Origin: Grammothele lineata
Lineage: Eukaryota; Basidiomycota; Agaricomycetes; Polyporales; Polyporaceae
Length of the DNA stretch: 64,000 bases
Reading direction: 5' to 3'
NCBI GenBank assembly: GCA_002150815.3
Contig: NDFF03000038.1
Location: 372,001 to 436,000 of the forward strand
The first letter of the stretch is position 1. Each line of letters opens with the position of its first letter. Of this stretch, positions 23,699 to 34,910 are shown one piece after another. The notes below the pieces were generated by a model that did not search any database, was not told where the DNA came from, and saw only the letters and a list, made by a program, of their open reading frames with translations. Made by a program: the position numbers and the translations under genes.

Positions 23699-25340
23699 CT
23701 AACGCTCCGGATCCCTAGCGGAGCCGTACCTGGGCGGGTGCGATCCCCCGGATCCCCTCACATCGTCCGCCTCCCGGAAGTACCCATACGGAACCACGTC
23801 CGCCTCGTCCGAACCGAGCCGCCCGCCCGCGAGGCGCACGCCTCCATCCTCCGAGTACGTCGAGACTGCCGTCAGAGCCCTGCTCGGCTGCCGCATGTGC
23901 ATCGCCGTTTGCACGTGGTCAGGGGCGGGGGCGGGGGCGGAAGCGGGGGTAAACACAGGCATGGGTTCGGGCGGGTCCGCAGGGAGGACGACGCTCGCGC
24001 GGCACGAGCGGGGGCCGGCGTAGAACGACTCGGCGGCGATGGACTCTGCGCCCGGGGAGGTTGCCTTCTCGGCGTCGGGGCCATCCCCCACGGGTGGGCG
24101 GGCGCGGGTCGAGATGCGCTTGAGGGCGCGCCCGAGCCATGCGGACGAGATGGACGCCGCGGAGCCGGAGAGGGGGATAGAGCGCCGGCGGGCGCGGCCG
24201 AGGAGGGGGAAGTTGGAGGTGCTGAGTATGGACCCGGAGGTCGACGCGAGGGATGCGGTGTCGAATGCGGTTGTGAGTGGGCGGGATGTCGCGATCGGGA
24301 GCTCTGGGGCTGAGGTGCGAACGTATCAAGATCAGGATGTGTGGAACGGAGAGATGCAAGAGAGACGTACTTGATGTGTAGCGCTGTTGGCGCCTCTTCT
24401 TCATCCGGCGGTATGCAAGATAGAGAAGGAAAGCGACGATGAGGAGGGAAAACGTCCCCGCAAGTGCCAGCCCAGCTATCGCTCCCGAGGTTAAGGACGT
24501 CTTTGTACTGTCCAGAGCGTCATCTGAGTTGGAATGAGAAGACGTTGGCTCAGCAGGCCCGGATGTGCGAGAGCGAGTGTTGGAATTGTCAACGCCTGAG
24601 GAAGGTTCGCCACTTGGGGAAGACGGACTTGGTGCAGAAGACGGAGGTACACTTGAGGTGGACGAAGTGGCATCGGAAGTAGTGGTACCGCTACTAGTAG
24701 GGGACTGCAGAACGTTCGAAGTGGAAGAACGCGCCGGTGGAGTTAAGGAAGATGAGGAAGAAAAGACAGTAGACGTTTGAGAGGATAGAGACTCTGTCCT
24801 GATCGGAGTTGTGGTCCGTACAGTGGGGATAGAGCTCGTACTCGGCGCCGTTGTGATCGACAGTGGTAGACTAGTGGTGCCTTGTGTTGAAGATGTCACG
24901 TTAGACACGCTGGGGGAAGTCGTGCTAATTGTAGGAATAGGGGCTAGCGATACCATGGTGCTTGATGGGGATCCGTTAGGAATGCCGCAGGTATCAGGGC
25001 CCTCGAGGATGTTGAACGGGTTTGTCCTGGCAGTGTCATTGTTCGCGTCGAGAACGGTAACAATGACTTCCGTTCCCGCAGGCAGGCCGCCCACACCCCA
25101 ATCGCCGAATTCAGTGCTGAAGCGGCCGATCGCAATGCCGACAGAGGCATTGGTGGCGATGTGCAGCTCGAATGGAGGCTCACCGCCGTCCCAGACTATC
25201 CGCGTCGTCTCGCATTGGGTAGCATTGATAGGCGTAGCGACAGTAAAAGTCCTGATTTCCGCTGACAGAACGAGGGACGGGAGGACGAGGATTGCACAGA
25301 ACGATAGCAAGAGGCGGCATGGTCTACGAGAATGCCCCAT
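23699..25340 (-). CDS. Ser/Thr-rich single-pass cell-surface protein (paralogue 1)
   Basis: Exons 25340-24371 and 24309-23699 join in phase to 526 aa. The start is the Met directly before a signal peptide (about residues 1-28, LLLSFCAILVLPSLVLSA). A folded N-terminal domain of about 110 residues with TPINATQCETTRIVWDGGEP follows. Next comes a mucin-like stalk of about 170 residues made mostly of Ser, Thr and Pro, then one transmembrane helix (AGLALAGTFSLLIVAFLLYLAY) with a basic stop (RRMKKRRQQR). The cytosolic tail is about 200 residues and contains AESFYAGPRSCRASVVLP. The layout and the AESFYAGP motif are shared with 34911-36386. It resembles basidiomycete surface sensors of unknown ligand; the stalk is probably O-mannosylated (inference). 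Confidence 0.8.
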
Positions 25341-26636
25341 GAGGCAGAGGTCGTACGGTATTAGATTTTTGTACGCGGGAAAAATATAGTGGAAGACTGA
25401 CATCCAGGAGTTGTTGAGTCTGGACAGCATAGCCTTGGAGTGCGGCGCGCTCTAGTGGGATGAGACCATGTAAAGGAGTGTAAGATGAGGGGGACGACAG
25501 CCCGGCCTGCGTGAACTGTAGGGAAAGGAGAGAAGTAGAGAGGGTGGAGGCCTCATCCGGATGTGGACGCAGCACAGGGCGAAGGCATAGAAGGCGAGCA
25601 GAGATGAGATGTGTAGGTGATGGTCTATCTGTTCGTATCCAGTGGCAAATGGAAGGCGATGGGCACTCGCAAGAACTATCTTTGACTCACTCGATCTGTC
25701 GCTCCGTACCTCGTCACGATTGCGAGAAGATTGCATCGAACGAAACATTGGAAGAACACAAATAAGTGCAGGAATACACATGGACGGCACGAAAGCTGGG
25801 TTGAATGCAGCTTCCTCAGCTCATGTCATGAAGATCATGAACACAGGTACTCACTAATACAGTGGGTCGCATACTTGCCATATGCAAGCTACAAAAATTC
25901 GACCGCCATCTGTTCGTCTGTCCAACAACCATTCTTCATCCATCCAGGCCATCTGGTGTGACGAGAGAAGCTGTTGCCAACGAACTTTGTCCATCGGTGC
26001 GACCCTTTGGGTTGAATACTGGCATGGAGAGGAAGGCGAGGGTTTAGGCAGAATGAAAACCGTTCGACAAAACAGACACGAGTCAAGAGAAGGTCCAAGG
26101 AGAGCGAAATCATACCAGCCCTGGGAGTCCGAGAGAGGAATGGGAGCTCGACGCGTCTCGGTGTGGCTGATGTTTGTCAGTGTTTGTCTTCCCTTCTACT
26201 AGTCTTGACGCCGACAGACACCGCGCGTTCGAATCCCATCCAACGACAGTTGCACAGCTCTTTCCCAGAGAAATGGAGCATGTTCCACACCAACCGCCGA
26301 TTTGTGGCACACATCAGGAGCACATGGGCAAGGAATGTAATACTGGGCCTCTTCTTCAACATAAGGAATCGGTGTCGCCATTTGCATGTAATGAGTGCGT
26401 TGCAGAAGGAAAGGGATCCGTGAAGCCGGCGCATATCATGCAAGGGTCAACGCATCTGATACTCCTAATCAGCGCCCCCAAAGAGGGAGATCCTCGTCTC
26501 GCTCGGTTCAAAGCGAGAATAGAAAGCTTAGACCCCGAAGAATGCATCAGGTTAAAGGCTGGGGACGAAACTATCGCACAACCAATTCTGAGACTATCCA
26601 CCGAATACTAGGAGCTTCACCAGGCACGGTCCAACA
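25341..26636. other. Intergenic region, no supported gene
   Basis: Upstream of the surface-protein gene and downstream of the FAD oxidoreductase, both on minus. A plus-strand frame 26174-26611 is open for 145 codons but has no domain and no splice support. A 26-nt motif at 26163-26188 recurs at 37238-37263 (see findings). Confidence 0.5.
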
Positions 26637-28010
26637 TCACCCAGAGAGACCCCGGGACTTCCGTGCCATGCTGGTAAAGAGGTCTTTACCCTTGAACATT
26701 CTCGTCAAGAAATCGCCCATCGTCACTCCCCACGCGACAGCCATGTACCCCGCACCTCGAGTCTACACGTGCCGCCCTCGTCAGCTACACGCTTCACGCG
26801 AACAGGGTAGAACGGGGGGAACGAACCTTGCCAAGCGGGATGACGATCATCTCCGGAAACCCTCCATACTTCTTCTTCAACCGCTGCCCACGTACGAAGC
26901 TCGCGACGTTCGCAGAGACAACGCCTGCGTGTGACATCGACTTCACCGCCTGCTTCTGCTCTTGCCAGTCGACGATGTCGCCTACTGCAAACACTCCGGG
27001 GTGCCCGCACACCTCGAGAAACTCGTTCACGCGTACCAACCCGCGGTCTGTTAGCGCGTCCTTGAGAAATGAGGCGAAGGCCTGAGTATTTGGTACCGAG
27101 CCATAAGCGTGGATCTGAGTCGAACAGGGGATACGTCAGATCTGTAGCCAGAAGCAAAAGAGCGTGTACGAACGACAAGATCGGCATCGGAGAGACGCGT
27201 GCCTTGGCGTGTGGTCACGCCGTTCACTTTCCCGGTCGTGTCCTCGATGGCGTCGTTGAGGATGACGTCGACACCGAACGCGCGCAGCCGGCGCTCAATG
27301 TTCTTGCGGAATTTGTCGGGATAAGCTGAGTTCAGGAGTAGTTCGCTCTTGTGAACGAGAGTAATGTGCTTCTTCTGGAAGCGTGCCCACAGTAAGATGA
27401 GCGTTTAACTGGCTCATGAAGGTGGCGTTAGACGTACGGGGTATGTCTCTTTGATCTCCCCTGCAAGCTCTGAATGGAGCACGCGAGCGATTAGATCAAG
27501 AACGTGTTCACAACGCGGAAGAAGAAACTTACCGATACCAACCGCGCCTCCACCCACGATGACCACGTGGTTAGCGTTCTTGTACGTCTCCCGCCACGAC
27601 TGAAGATGCATTTTTGCGTCCGCGGCGGTAGATGGGATCTGTATACACTCAGGCCATCGACATCCCGTAGCGAGGACGAGCACCGAGTACGTGATACGTT
27701 CACCGCCCTCGAGCACGATGTCCCCACCCACACCCTTCTCACTCGCTTCGACGGAAACAACCTTCCCGATCTTCATCGACCCGTTCCCGTTCACAAAGAG
27801 CTTGTCGTACTCGAAGAGCGCGCGGTCGGCCAAGTTGTCAACGTCCGAGACCGTGATACGCGGCAGAGCGGGGAGATGGACGTAGAAAGGGCGGTCATTG
27901 ATGACGATGAGGTTGAAACGCGCAGGATCGAGTTGTTGGGAGAGTGCGCGAGCGGTGTGCGTTCCGCCATCTCCGCCTCCGATGATGACGACGTTTTTCC
28001 TTTCGACCAT
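26637..28010 (-). CDS. AIF/FSP1-like FAD-dependent NAD(P)H oxidoreductase
   Basis: Five exons (28010-27533, 27469-27438, 27374-27174, 27114-26827, 26762-26637) join in phase to 374 aa. N-terminal dinucleotide-binding motif VVIIGGGDGGTHTA for FAD, a second motif VVIVGGGAVGIELAGE for NAD(P)H with its codons split by intron 1, and the FAD-closing motif GVFAVGDIVDW. Length and ending (GYMAVAWGVTMGDFLTRMFK) fit the AIFM2/FSP1 (AMID) type of pyridine nucleotide-disulphide oxidoreductases, which reduce quinones. Exon 2 is only 32 nt. No mitochondrial presequence is visible. The physiological acceptor in fungi is not established. Confidence 0.9.
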
Positions 28011-29196
28011 GGCGAGTGCGCTTTAAGAGGGCGTCAAGTCCGAGACGCGACTACGAAGGTGGGACAGCAGAGTCGACAGAGAGTAGAAGGACGGCGTACA
28101 AGAGCGGCAGGGGTCATACTGCCTGATCGCTTCCTATATACCCCCTGACCGTAGGATTTGCGTCGTGAGGGCCACAACGCGCGGCGCGAAAGCCTGTGGT
28201 CAACGAAGCCCGACGGCACGCCTGGATCTGTCATGAGTCAGCGCATCGGACTAAGGAACGCGCTAGTCATGATTGATGACTCACGCGTTCCCTGGTCCTC
28301 GTGACTCGATACGAACTCGCAGGATTGCGCCCTGCGCAGCGTGCGCCAGACGGTAACTTCGGTAGAGGACGTAGAGCGGGTACGACACCGGGTTTGCCTG
28401 CTTGCAGTGTACGAGAGTCAGTTGAAATCACACGAAGGATGGCGAGAAAAGAAGCGACGAGAGAGAGGGGGGACGGGGGTTACAATTCGGCCAGCCGGAC
28501 GTCTCCGTATCTTTAGAAATTTGTTGTGCGTATCGAGACATCTCCGGGGCCGCAGCTCGTATAATTTGCCTCCGTAAGCCACCCAGGGATGCAGAACGGA
28601 GTGATGGGAGGGGAAGAGCTTGATTACTGACTAGCACGATAGACGGGCAAACTCCTCTTGGCTCCAAGTTGCCATCGTGCGGCCCTCCATACACGTCCGG
28701 CATGTGAACGGCATGAGAAGCACTCACTAAGTCTGACATTGCATCCGTCCTCTCCACAATAGAAAGCACGACATCGACACATCTATTCTGTCCGCAGGGG
28801 ACCTTGTAAACTTGAAATCGCCCAGAGGTAACATCGTTCTTGAACGACGCCAAGCTCTCGAATGAGAGTCCAGGGTCCTTGAATGGGGTTAGGGAACTTG
28901 TGCATGTGCGCAGCTGAATGGAGATACTGCACAGAGTCAGACGAGATTCGAGCCCTGAGCAAGGTCAGAGGTAGGAAGCAAGTGCCAGGTTTCGCACCTC
29001 CGCTCCGAGCAGACCACAGTTTGTGCATATTTGTCCCGCCTACCGTTTTTGTCAGAGTCGACGCCAGCTCTCTGACTCGGCGCTTGTCGATGATCTCGTC
29101 GTGATTCCTCTTTACGATAACCAACAGCTCTGTAATGGTGTTCAATCATATCGCTCTCGAAACTTTCATTCACACATCGTTCTCGCGAGATACGTA
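28011..29196. other. Intergenic region, no supported gene
   Basis: Contains the promoter of the FAD oxidoreductase (immediately above 28010) and the 3' flank of the DUF6533 gene. Only short frames without recognisable content were seen. Confidence 0.5.
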
Positions 29197-30846
29197 TCAT
29201 ACATGCGACGTCCTTCTTCCATGTGCGGCATGCTCAACCCTGGGACCGGTGAAGAACCCATCATCGTCGGAACGCAGGATATGTTCCTCGTACTGGACCG
29301 AAGACACTTCCCCAAGTGACGACACGCTCGACGAAAACGTACTCCCCCCAATGCTAAAGTTGTGCTCCTGTACGCCACCAATCGAATGCACACCGAGGTG
29401 GAGGATAAAACGAGAAATGAGAAGCGACGTGATCCTGTGGACGGAAACCGACGATGAGCGCGGATCGCCCAATAGCCATGAGGTACGCACGCATCTCGGA
29501 ACTCGCCAAGTTGCTGCGTCTTTGGGAGTTCCACGTGAGCCTCCTACGCAGGGGTTACTACGTCAGTGGGGGCTGACGACGAGGTGAGAGGAGACGCGTA
29601 CCGCGATGTCAAATCCCATCGTAAGCATGTTCAAAACCATAGGGACACTTGAGGCGTTGTCAGCGCAGGCCCAGTCAATTCAAATAAATAAGTCATACCA
29701 AAAGCATGCAAGACCTTGTTGTGACGCGTCTACGTTAGACGCGAGAAATGTACACAGGCGTTGAGCCACACTCACCATTTCTCAACAGAAGGTAAGCGAT
29801 GGAATTGCGCTCGCCTCTATATCCTGTATACAGCGATCTGAGATCGAGCGTATTTTTCAGGGTTACCGCTATCACAATGAGCTCTCCTGCAAGTAACGAA
29901 CTTCGGGTACACCAAAGCACTGATACAGCAGGTGAGTCGTTACTCGCGTTATGAGCGAGATGGGGCACACGACGCACTACAGGGCGGATTTTCCGTCAAT
30001 GATATGGATGCGGGACAGGTTGACACGCGTACCCGGGATCAAACGCTGGGGTGTGCGTTGTTACTCCCCATTGACAGTTGAGCGGAGGAGGGAATGCCTC
30101 GCTCTGCGTATGCAGCAGACCATACTGCCGTGGGAGGCGAATTTACCACACAGGACCTGAGAGACTCCTCATCACATACCACATTTGGCCCAATGTATGC
30201 GGCAGTCAAGACGAAGACCGTCATCGTGAGCGGTATGTTACGGCTGGCTAAAGCGAATACTCTCCATGCGGAGAACACTACGGTCAAGTGATCAACGAGC
30301 GAATGCGGTCGTCGGTACGATCACAGCCGTGCACATACCAGCCCACGCAAGGTATGGAAGTAGCACGCATATTTGGGCAATCGTGCTAACTGCTTGGCAT
30401 CTAGGAATCATTTGGCGTGAGCTTCTCGTAGATGGAGCTAGTGCCCTCACGGCGTACGTCTACATTTGAAGATATGTCAGAAAAGAGCGTAATAATTGTC
30501 TACTCCTAGACATACTTGATCGTTTTGAACGGGGAATACGACTACAAGAAAGCTGATGATCTCGACATATCGCGTGACAATGTAAAGGGCGCTGAGAGGT
30601 GTAGGTTTCCAACGCCAAACTACTTGCAGTTCCTTGTCAAAGTTAAGGAGAGAATCGTACACGAGCAAGGCTGCATCCTTATTAGCGAGAAATGCAGGTA
30701 AATGCAGAGTAGTGACTAACTGCCCAACCCCAGAGACACACGACGATCAAAGACGCTAGGAATAGAACAAACGTTAGCGTCCTTGTAGCTCGTCTGAGAT
30801 TGTTGGCTATTTACCTATATGCAACCTGGTCGGCCACAGTAGACAT
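29197..30846 (-). CDS. DUF6533 multi-pass membrane protein A
   Basis: An intron-rich gene that only appears after splicing. Exons: 30846-30826 (tentative), 30719-30516, 30459-30339, 30277-30180, 30124-30033, 29942-29776, 29714-29699, 29647-29602, 29543-29491 and 29434-29197; all phases close, giving about 351 aa. Diagnostic pieces of the fungal DUF6533 family: ALLVYDSLLNFDKELQVVW at the N-terminus, then the RCQAVSTIAQ helix, VFSAWRVFALASRNIPL, TRSSLLAGELIVIAVTLKNT and YLLLRNGLACFCVPMVLNM. Several helices suggest a 6-7 TM protein, followed by a hydrophilic tail of about 70 residues starting after ITSLLISRFILHL. Exon 7 is a 16-nt micro-exon, also present in the paralogue at 32283-33734. The first exon is uncertain. 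Function of the family is unknown. Confidence 0.72.
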
Positions 30847-32282
30847 TTGGAAGCCAATTTCCACGAAGGTCTTTCAGTGATTCTGCTCGAGGCGCAATGT
30901 GAGATACGACGACGGACTTCGGAATGGACAAAGCAACTCGTGGCCGGGACTGAGATGCGGAGACGGAGTCTAAGCGCGTGCGCTCGGCGTATATATGGCA
31001 CTCGAACCTTCCGATCCCGCGCATCGTCGATGCGCCTCAGGTGATGTACATCGCCTGGACCGTATGGTTGCGTGTACGGGCAATGAGGTCTCCATGATAT
31101 ACATGGCCCCATCGAATCGAAAACAGTCACCCGGAGAAAGACTGGACCGGAGGCTGTGTCCATCGCTCCCCTCGAACTTTCGAAGATGAAAGCCATGTGG
31201 GTTCCATGTCTCAGTATGGCAGCGAAGTTAGTCTTTGAGGACGCAAATCGTACTGAGGTGATGTGCTAGTGTGCGCCTTACATGGAAGAACTACTCAATT
31301 AAGTGAGGAAGTTCTTCATGATGCGCTAGTTGGCTGTGCGTAGTAAAGTATGTGCACTGGCGTAGCTTGAGATTAGATTTCTCCGTCTAAGAATCTATGA
31401 TCAAACGCTTGCGTCGATGATTGCGTTGTGGTCTCCGAGGTTCCCGAGGTCTGCATCATCACCGACACATTAGCACCTAGCACTGCACCTTCCGGAACGG
31501 GTTCTCAGCGCGGGTTTGTGGATCCATCATATCTCTTGAACACGGCCTAATACCCGCCGGGCGCGATCTGAACTTTGTCGTACCTAGCGCCCAAGCATTT
31601 ATCCATCATCTCAAAGAACCGGGAAGTCGAGGTAATCTCTTTTCATGGACCTCCACGCATCATATCTACGCTCATAGCATCTTGCGTGATCACCGCGCTC
31701 GTAGGGTCTTCGCGACGGACAGCTGTTCAGATCACCGTGTCTAATGAAGTTTCTCTGTCGAGTTACTGCGCTATCTATTTTGATGTCTACGCGTTCACGT
31801 CTTTAGAATGTTATATTAGAAAGAGGAGCACAGTGAAATAAAAGGAGCCGCCCGAGGACCAGCTGAGAAGCTCAGTTCATGTTCCTGTCGTATTCCGCGA
31901 AGGACAAGGTGGCGCTGACTTTCGGCGTGGCGCACGAGCCATTCCACGATCCCCCTGTCGAATTGTCAACCTGTGGCCTCCCCGTATAGAATAGATATAC
32001 ATCCGAGACTACGTATAACCATGGCGCCGTCATTATCGCTGTACCGTTAGCCACTTCTTCATCGGAGTCGAGCCCTTGCTTAAAAATCACTATAGATGAT
32101 GTAAGAAGTTTGTTCTTAGGTAGCACCTCGCCTGAACAACGTCAGAGATATTGAAAAATTTAAAGATACTAGTGCTGTTTCAGCTGCTCGTGTCCATAAC
32201 AGTATAGAATTGATTCTACGCTCTGTATCGGCGCTCTAGGTATCGGTATCATAATCTTCTTAGACCTCTAGTTAGTGCGCTG
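30847..32282. other. Intergenic region between the two DUF6533 genes
   Basis: No gene is supported. A minus-strand frame at 31872-32126 is open for 84 codons but matches nothing recognisable. The sequence is less GC-rich than its surroundings. The part next to 30846 should be the promoter of gene A. Confidence 0.45.
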
Positions 32283-33734
32283 CTACTCGCTGCATCCGCT
32301 ATCTGATAAAACTTCGTCATCCGGACATGACACCCGAAATGTAGGTATTCCTGTAGTGAGCATACCCTCATATGGGTCGTCTGTCCTATGTTCCCCAGTC
32401 ACAAGGATGTTGCGCTTGACGGAGAGAGCACTGAGTTGTAGGAGAAAGTGTGAAATAAGGAGAGACGAAACACTGCGAAGAGTAACATGGTTTGCGCATC
32501 AGTGATAGCACTATGAATATGAGGACCCCTTAGCGTACACATCTCTCACTGATGCAATGTAGAGAGTTCTGAACATAGTACTAGCGGACTTGTCCTGCGA
32601 AGAGTCGCGTTTAGAAGGATCTGCCTTTATAATTTGTTCTACAGAATGTGAAAGACGCACGACAGTATCAAAAACGAAAGCAAGGGTGTTCAAGAGCAAA
32701 GGAACCCTGATAAACAGTCAGCATAATTCCAATAGGATTCCCCGCCCCGATACCTACCAGAAGCACGCTAGTCCTTAGATTTTAGAAAAATAATGAGGAT
32801 GTTGTATGGGTGAACGTTGTGGTGTAGACCAACCATGTCGTAGCAAGATGCTACTGATAGAATCCTGACCCAACGCGCATTTTACCCAGAATTGGCGGAT
32901 GTCTGACGTTCTATAGAGTGTGGCCACAACAACAATCAGCTCCCCCACAAGGAGGGCTGATCTCGTGGACCACAGTACTGACGGAATCGGTTGTCCATCG
33001 GAATTGGCATCCAAATCAGAGAAGCTAACTTACTGAGGGCATCACAAATGAGACCATCTACAATTGCATCCATAATGCTGTTACTCGCCTAGGGTAGAAT
33101 TCAGGACCGTCGTCTTGTTTGTAGACCAAGGCACTGCAAAATTCTTTGCGAGACCACCTTTGCACATCGTCCTAAGTGCACTAAACGTGAGCCAAAATAC
33201 CGGCATTTTGCTGACCACTTCAGGCTTACTAGGATATTTGGAGCAACGAAAGCTGCCGTCAGGAAAAATACGAGCAGAGTAAGGGGCATGTTTTGGCATA
33301 TCAGGGCATGAACACGCCATGCTGAAAATACTATAGCTGATGTAAATTGACGTTCAACTGAAGATCTTTAAACCACAAACCTGCGCTCCCAATGTAGGGT
33401 ACGAGAATTGATAGTTCTTGAAATATCGACAACACAGAGCATCTACCGATGCCATTACAACCGTGACGCCCTGACGTATAAAAACAATACGCACCCCTGT
33501 GTGACAACGTCCTGTTGGATATGTCGATGTTAGAGAGACTGATTTCGGGCTTACCTTGACTGAGGATGGGTATGGGAAAGACAATAGTAATGTCTGGGCC
33601 AGTGTCACATAACGAACGGAGCTATATAAAGCTGCGACAAGGCTGTATGGGCGACGCCATATGGCCTCTATCTCCACGCTCAGGTTGGCGATGATATCGT
33701 AGAGCAGCAGGGCTATTTCTGTATCAGCATCCAT
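32283..33734 (-). CDS. DUF6533 multi-pass membrane protein B (possibly damaged)
   Basis: Paralogue of the preceding gene with the same exon pattern: 33734-33555, an exon ending at 33381, 33330-33230, 33143-33085, 33024-32834, 32773-32758 (16-nt micro-exon), 32706-32661, 32594-32539 and 32472-32283. It reads IALLLYDIIANLSVEIEAIW, then RCSVLSIFQELSILVPYIG, VFSAWRVHALICQNMPL, SVLWSTRSALLVGELIVVVA, ILLRHGLACFWVPLLLN and VSSLLISHFLLQL. All junctions from the RVHAL exon onward keep frame. The junction between exon 1 (ending SSVK) and exon 2 could not be joined in frame with consensus sites, so a one-base lesion or an unusual splice site is possible. Function is unknown. Confidence 0.6.
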
Positions 33735-34910
33735 TTCGAATATATGGAGAATGAATAAGTGTTACTGACCACTGAAGCCGGCATACAGCCGTTGTAAGGT
33801 GATGCTGGGAATAGTGTTAATATAGAGCATGTCACCCAGTGACCAAGAAAACGATTTACTTTCCCTCGGTCTGAATCACAATGTCGTCTTGTGCCATTTC
33901 AGTGAGAAGTCAACGTATATTTCTGCCACCAGCTAATCACTGCGACTCGGGCGCGCAAACGAAAATATGTCTTCACGAACGCTTGATGATCTTGCGGGCC
34001 GACGATGAGAAGACGTCTGTACGCTCCGGACACGAGGAAGACAGAAGTGGCGACGAAGTTCGCAGGTGGTACGGCTCCATAGAGCTATTTAAGATGCATA
34101 AACGTGGTTGATGATATCTATGAGACCCTCTGTCAGTTTGATCACAACAAAGAACGACGGAAACTTACACTGCCCTCAATTACACTGCCATATTGCTCCA
34201 GAGATGTCAGTAGCTATTTGAACGACGTAATCGGCATAAGGGTATGACAGATAATTTCTCCGTCTCTATATTCTCCATAACGCTCGGACTGTGGACGAGT
34301 ACGGCGACGAGAGTGTGCTAGTGGACGCACGATCAACGAAAACGAAATTGAGCGAGGCATTGGTGGTGATTACAGTGTGCGGCCCACCTCTCACCGTGTG
34401 ACTGCATCGCTCCAATTCGAGCGCAACCCCGCAGCGAGAAACGGCCGTGAGAGAGAAGCTATGTGAACAGCGACATTAGTAGTTCGAGCTACCAGACAAC
34501 TGGTTTGGGAGATACGCTGAGACAATCGCACGATGCATATAGCCACGCGACGATGACACGCGAGTGTGCAATCCCAGTAGAAGTTTTCTTATCCAAAACC
34601 GCATCAGTCTAGTAACTTGGGTAAGGAGTACCTATTCCTCTCATGTGACGAGTATCCCTCTGCGCGCATACGCTCCGCACTGCGGCCCGCAAAAGGGAGA
34701 ACGATAGAGCTACATAGTATGATCTGACAAGAACCACCACGAGACACGTTTTCTTCGGGCAAGCCCGGTCGTATTCCTACACGATACTGGCGATACACCA
34801 GATGAGAAGCAAAGGAAGTCAGGAGCGCGAACGTACAAAATAACGGCGACCGAAAACACAACGACGCCGACACCATCAAGAACAGCTATAGGACAAGGAG
34901 GCAGGACACT
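33735..34910. other. Intergenic region, no supported gene
   Basis: Upstream of DUF6533 gene B and downstream of the Ser/Thr-rich gene. A 91-codon minus-strand frame at 34604-34879 has no recognisable content. Nothing else was seen. Confidence 0.45.

Noticed and set aside
26215..26245. GTTCGAATCCC, like a tRNA B box
   Set aside because: The five bases on each side of the loop do not pair, and no acceptor or anticodon arm can be drawn, so it is not a tRNA.
26174..26611. 145-codon open frame on the plus strand
   Set aside because: No recognisable domain, no splice support, and it lies in the 3' flank of the FAD oxidoreductase gene.
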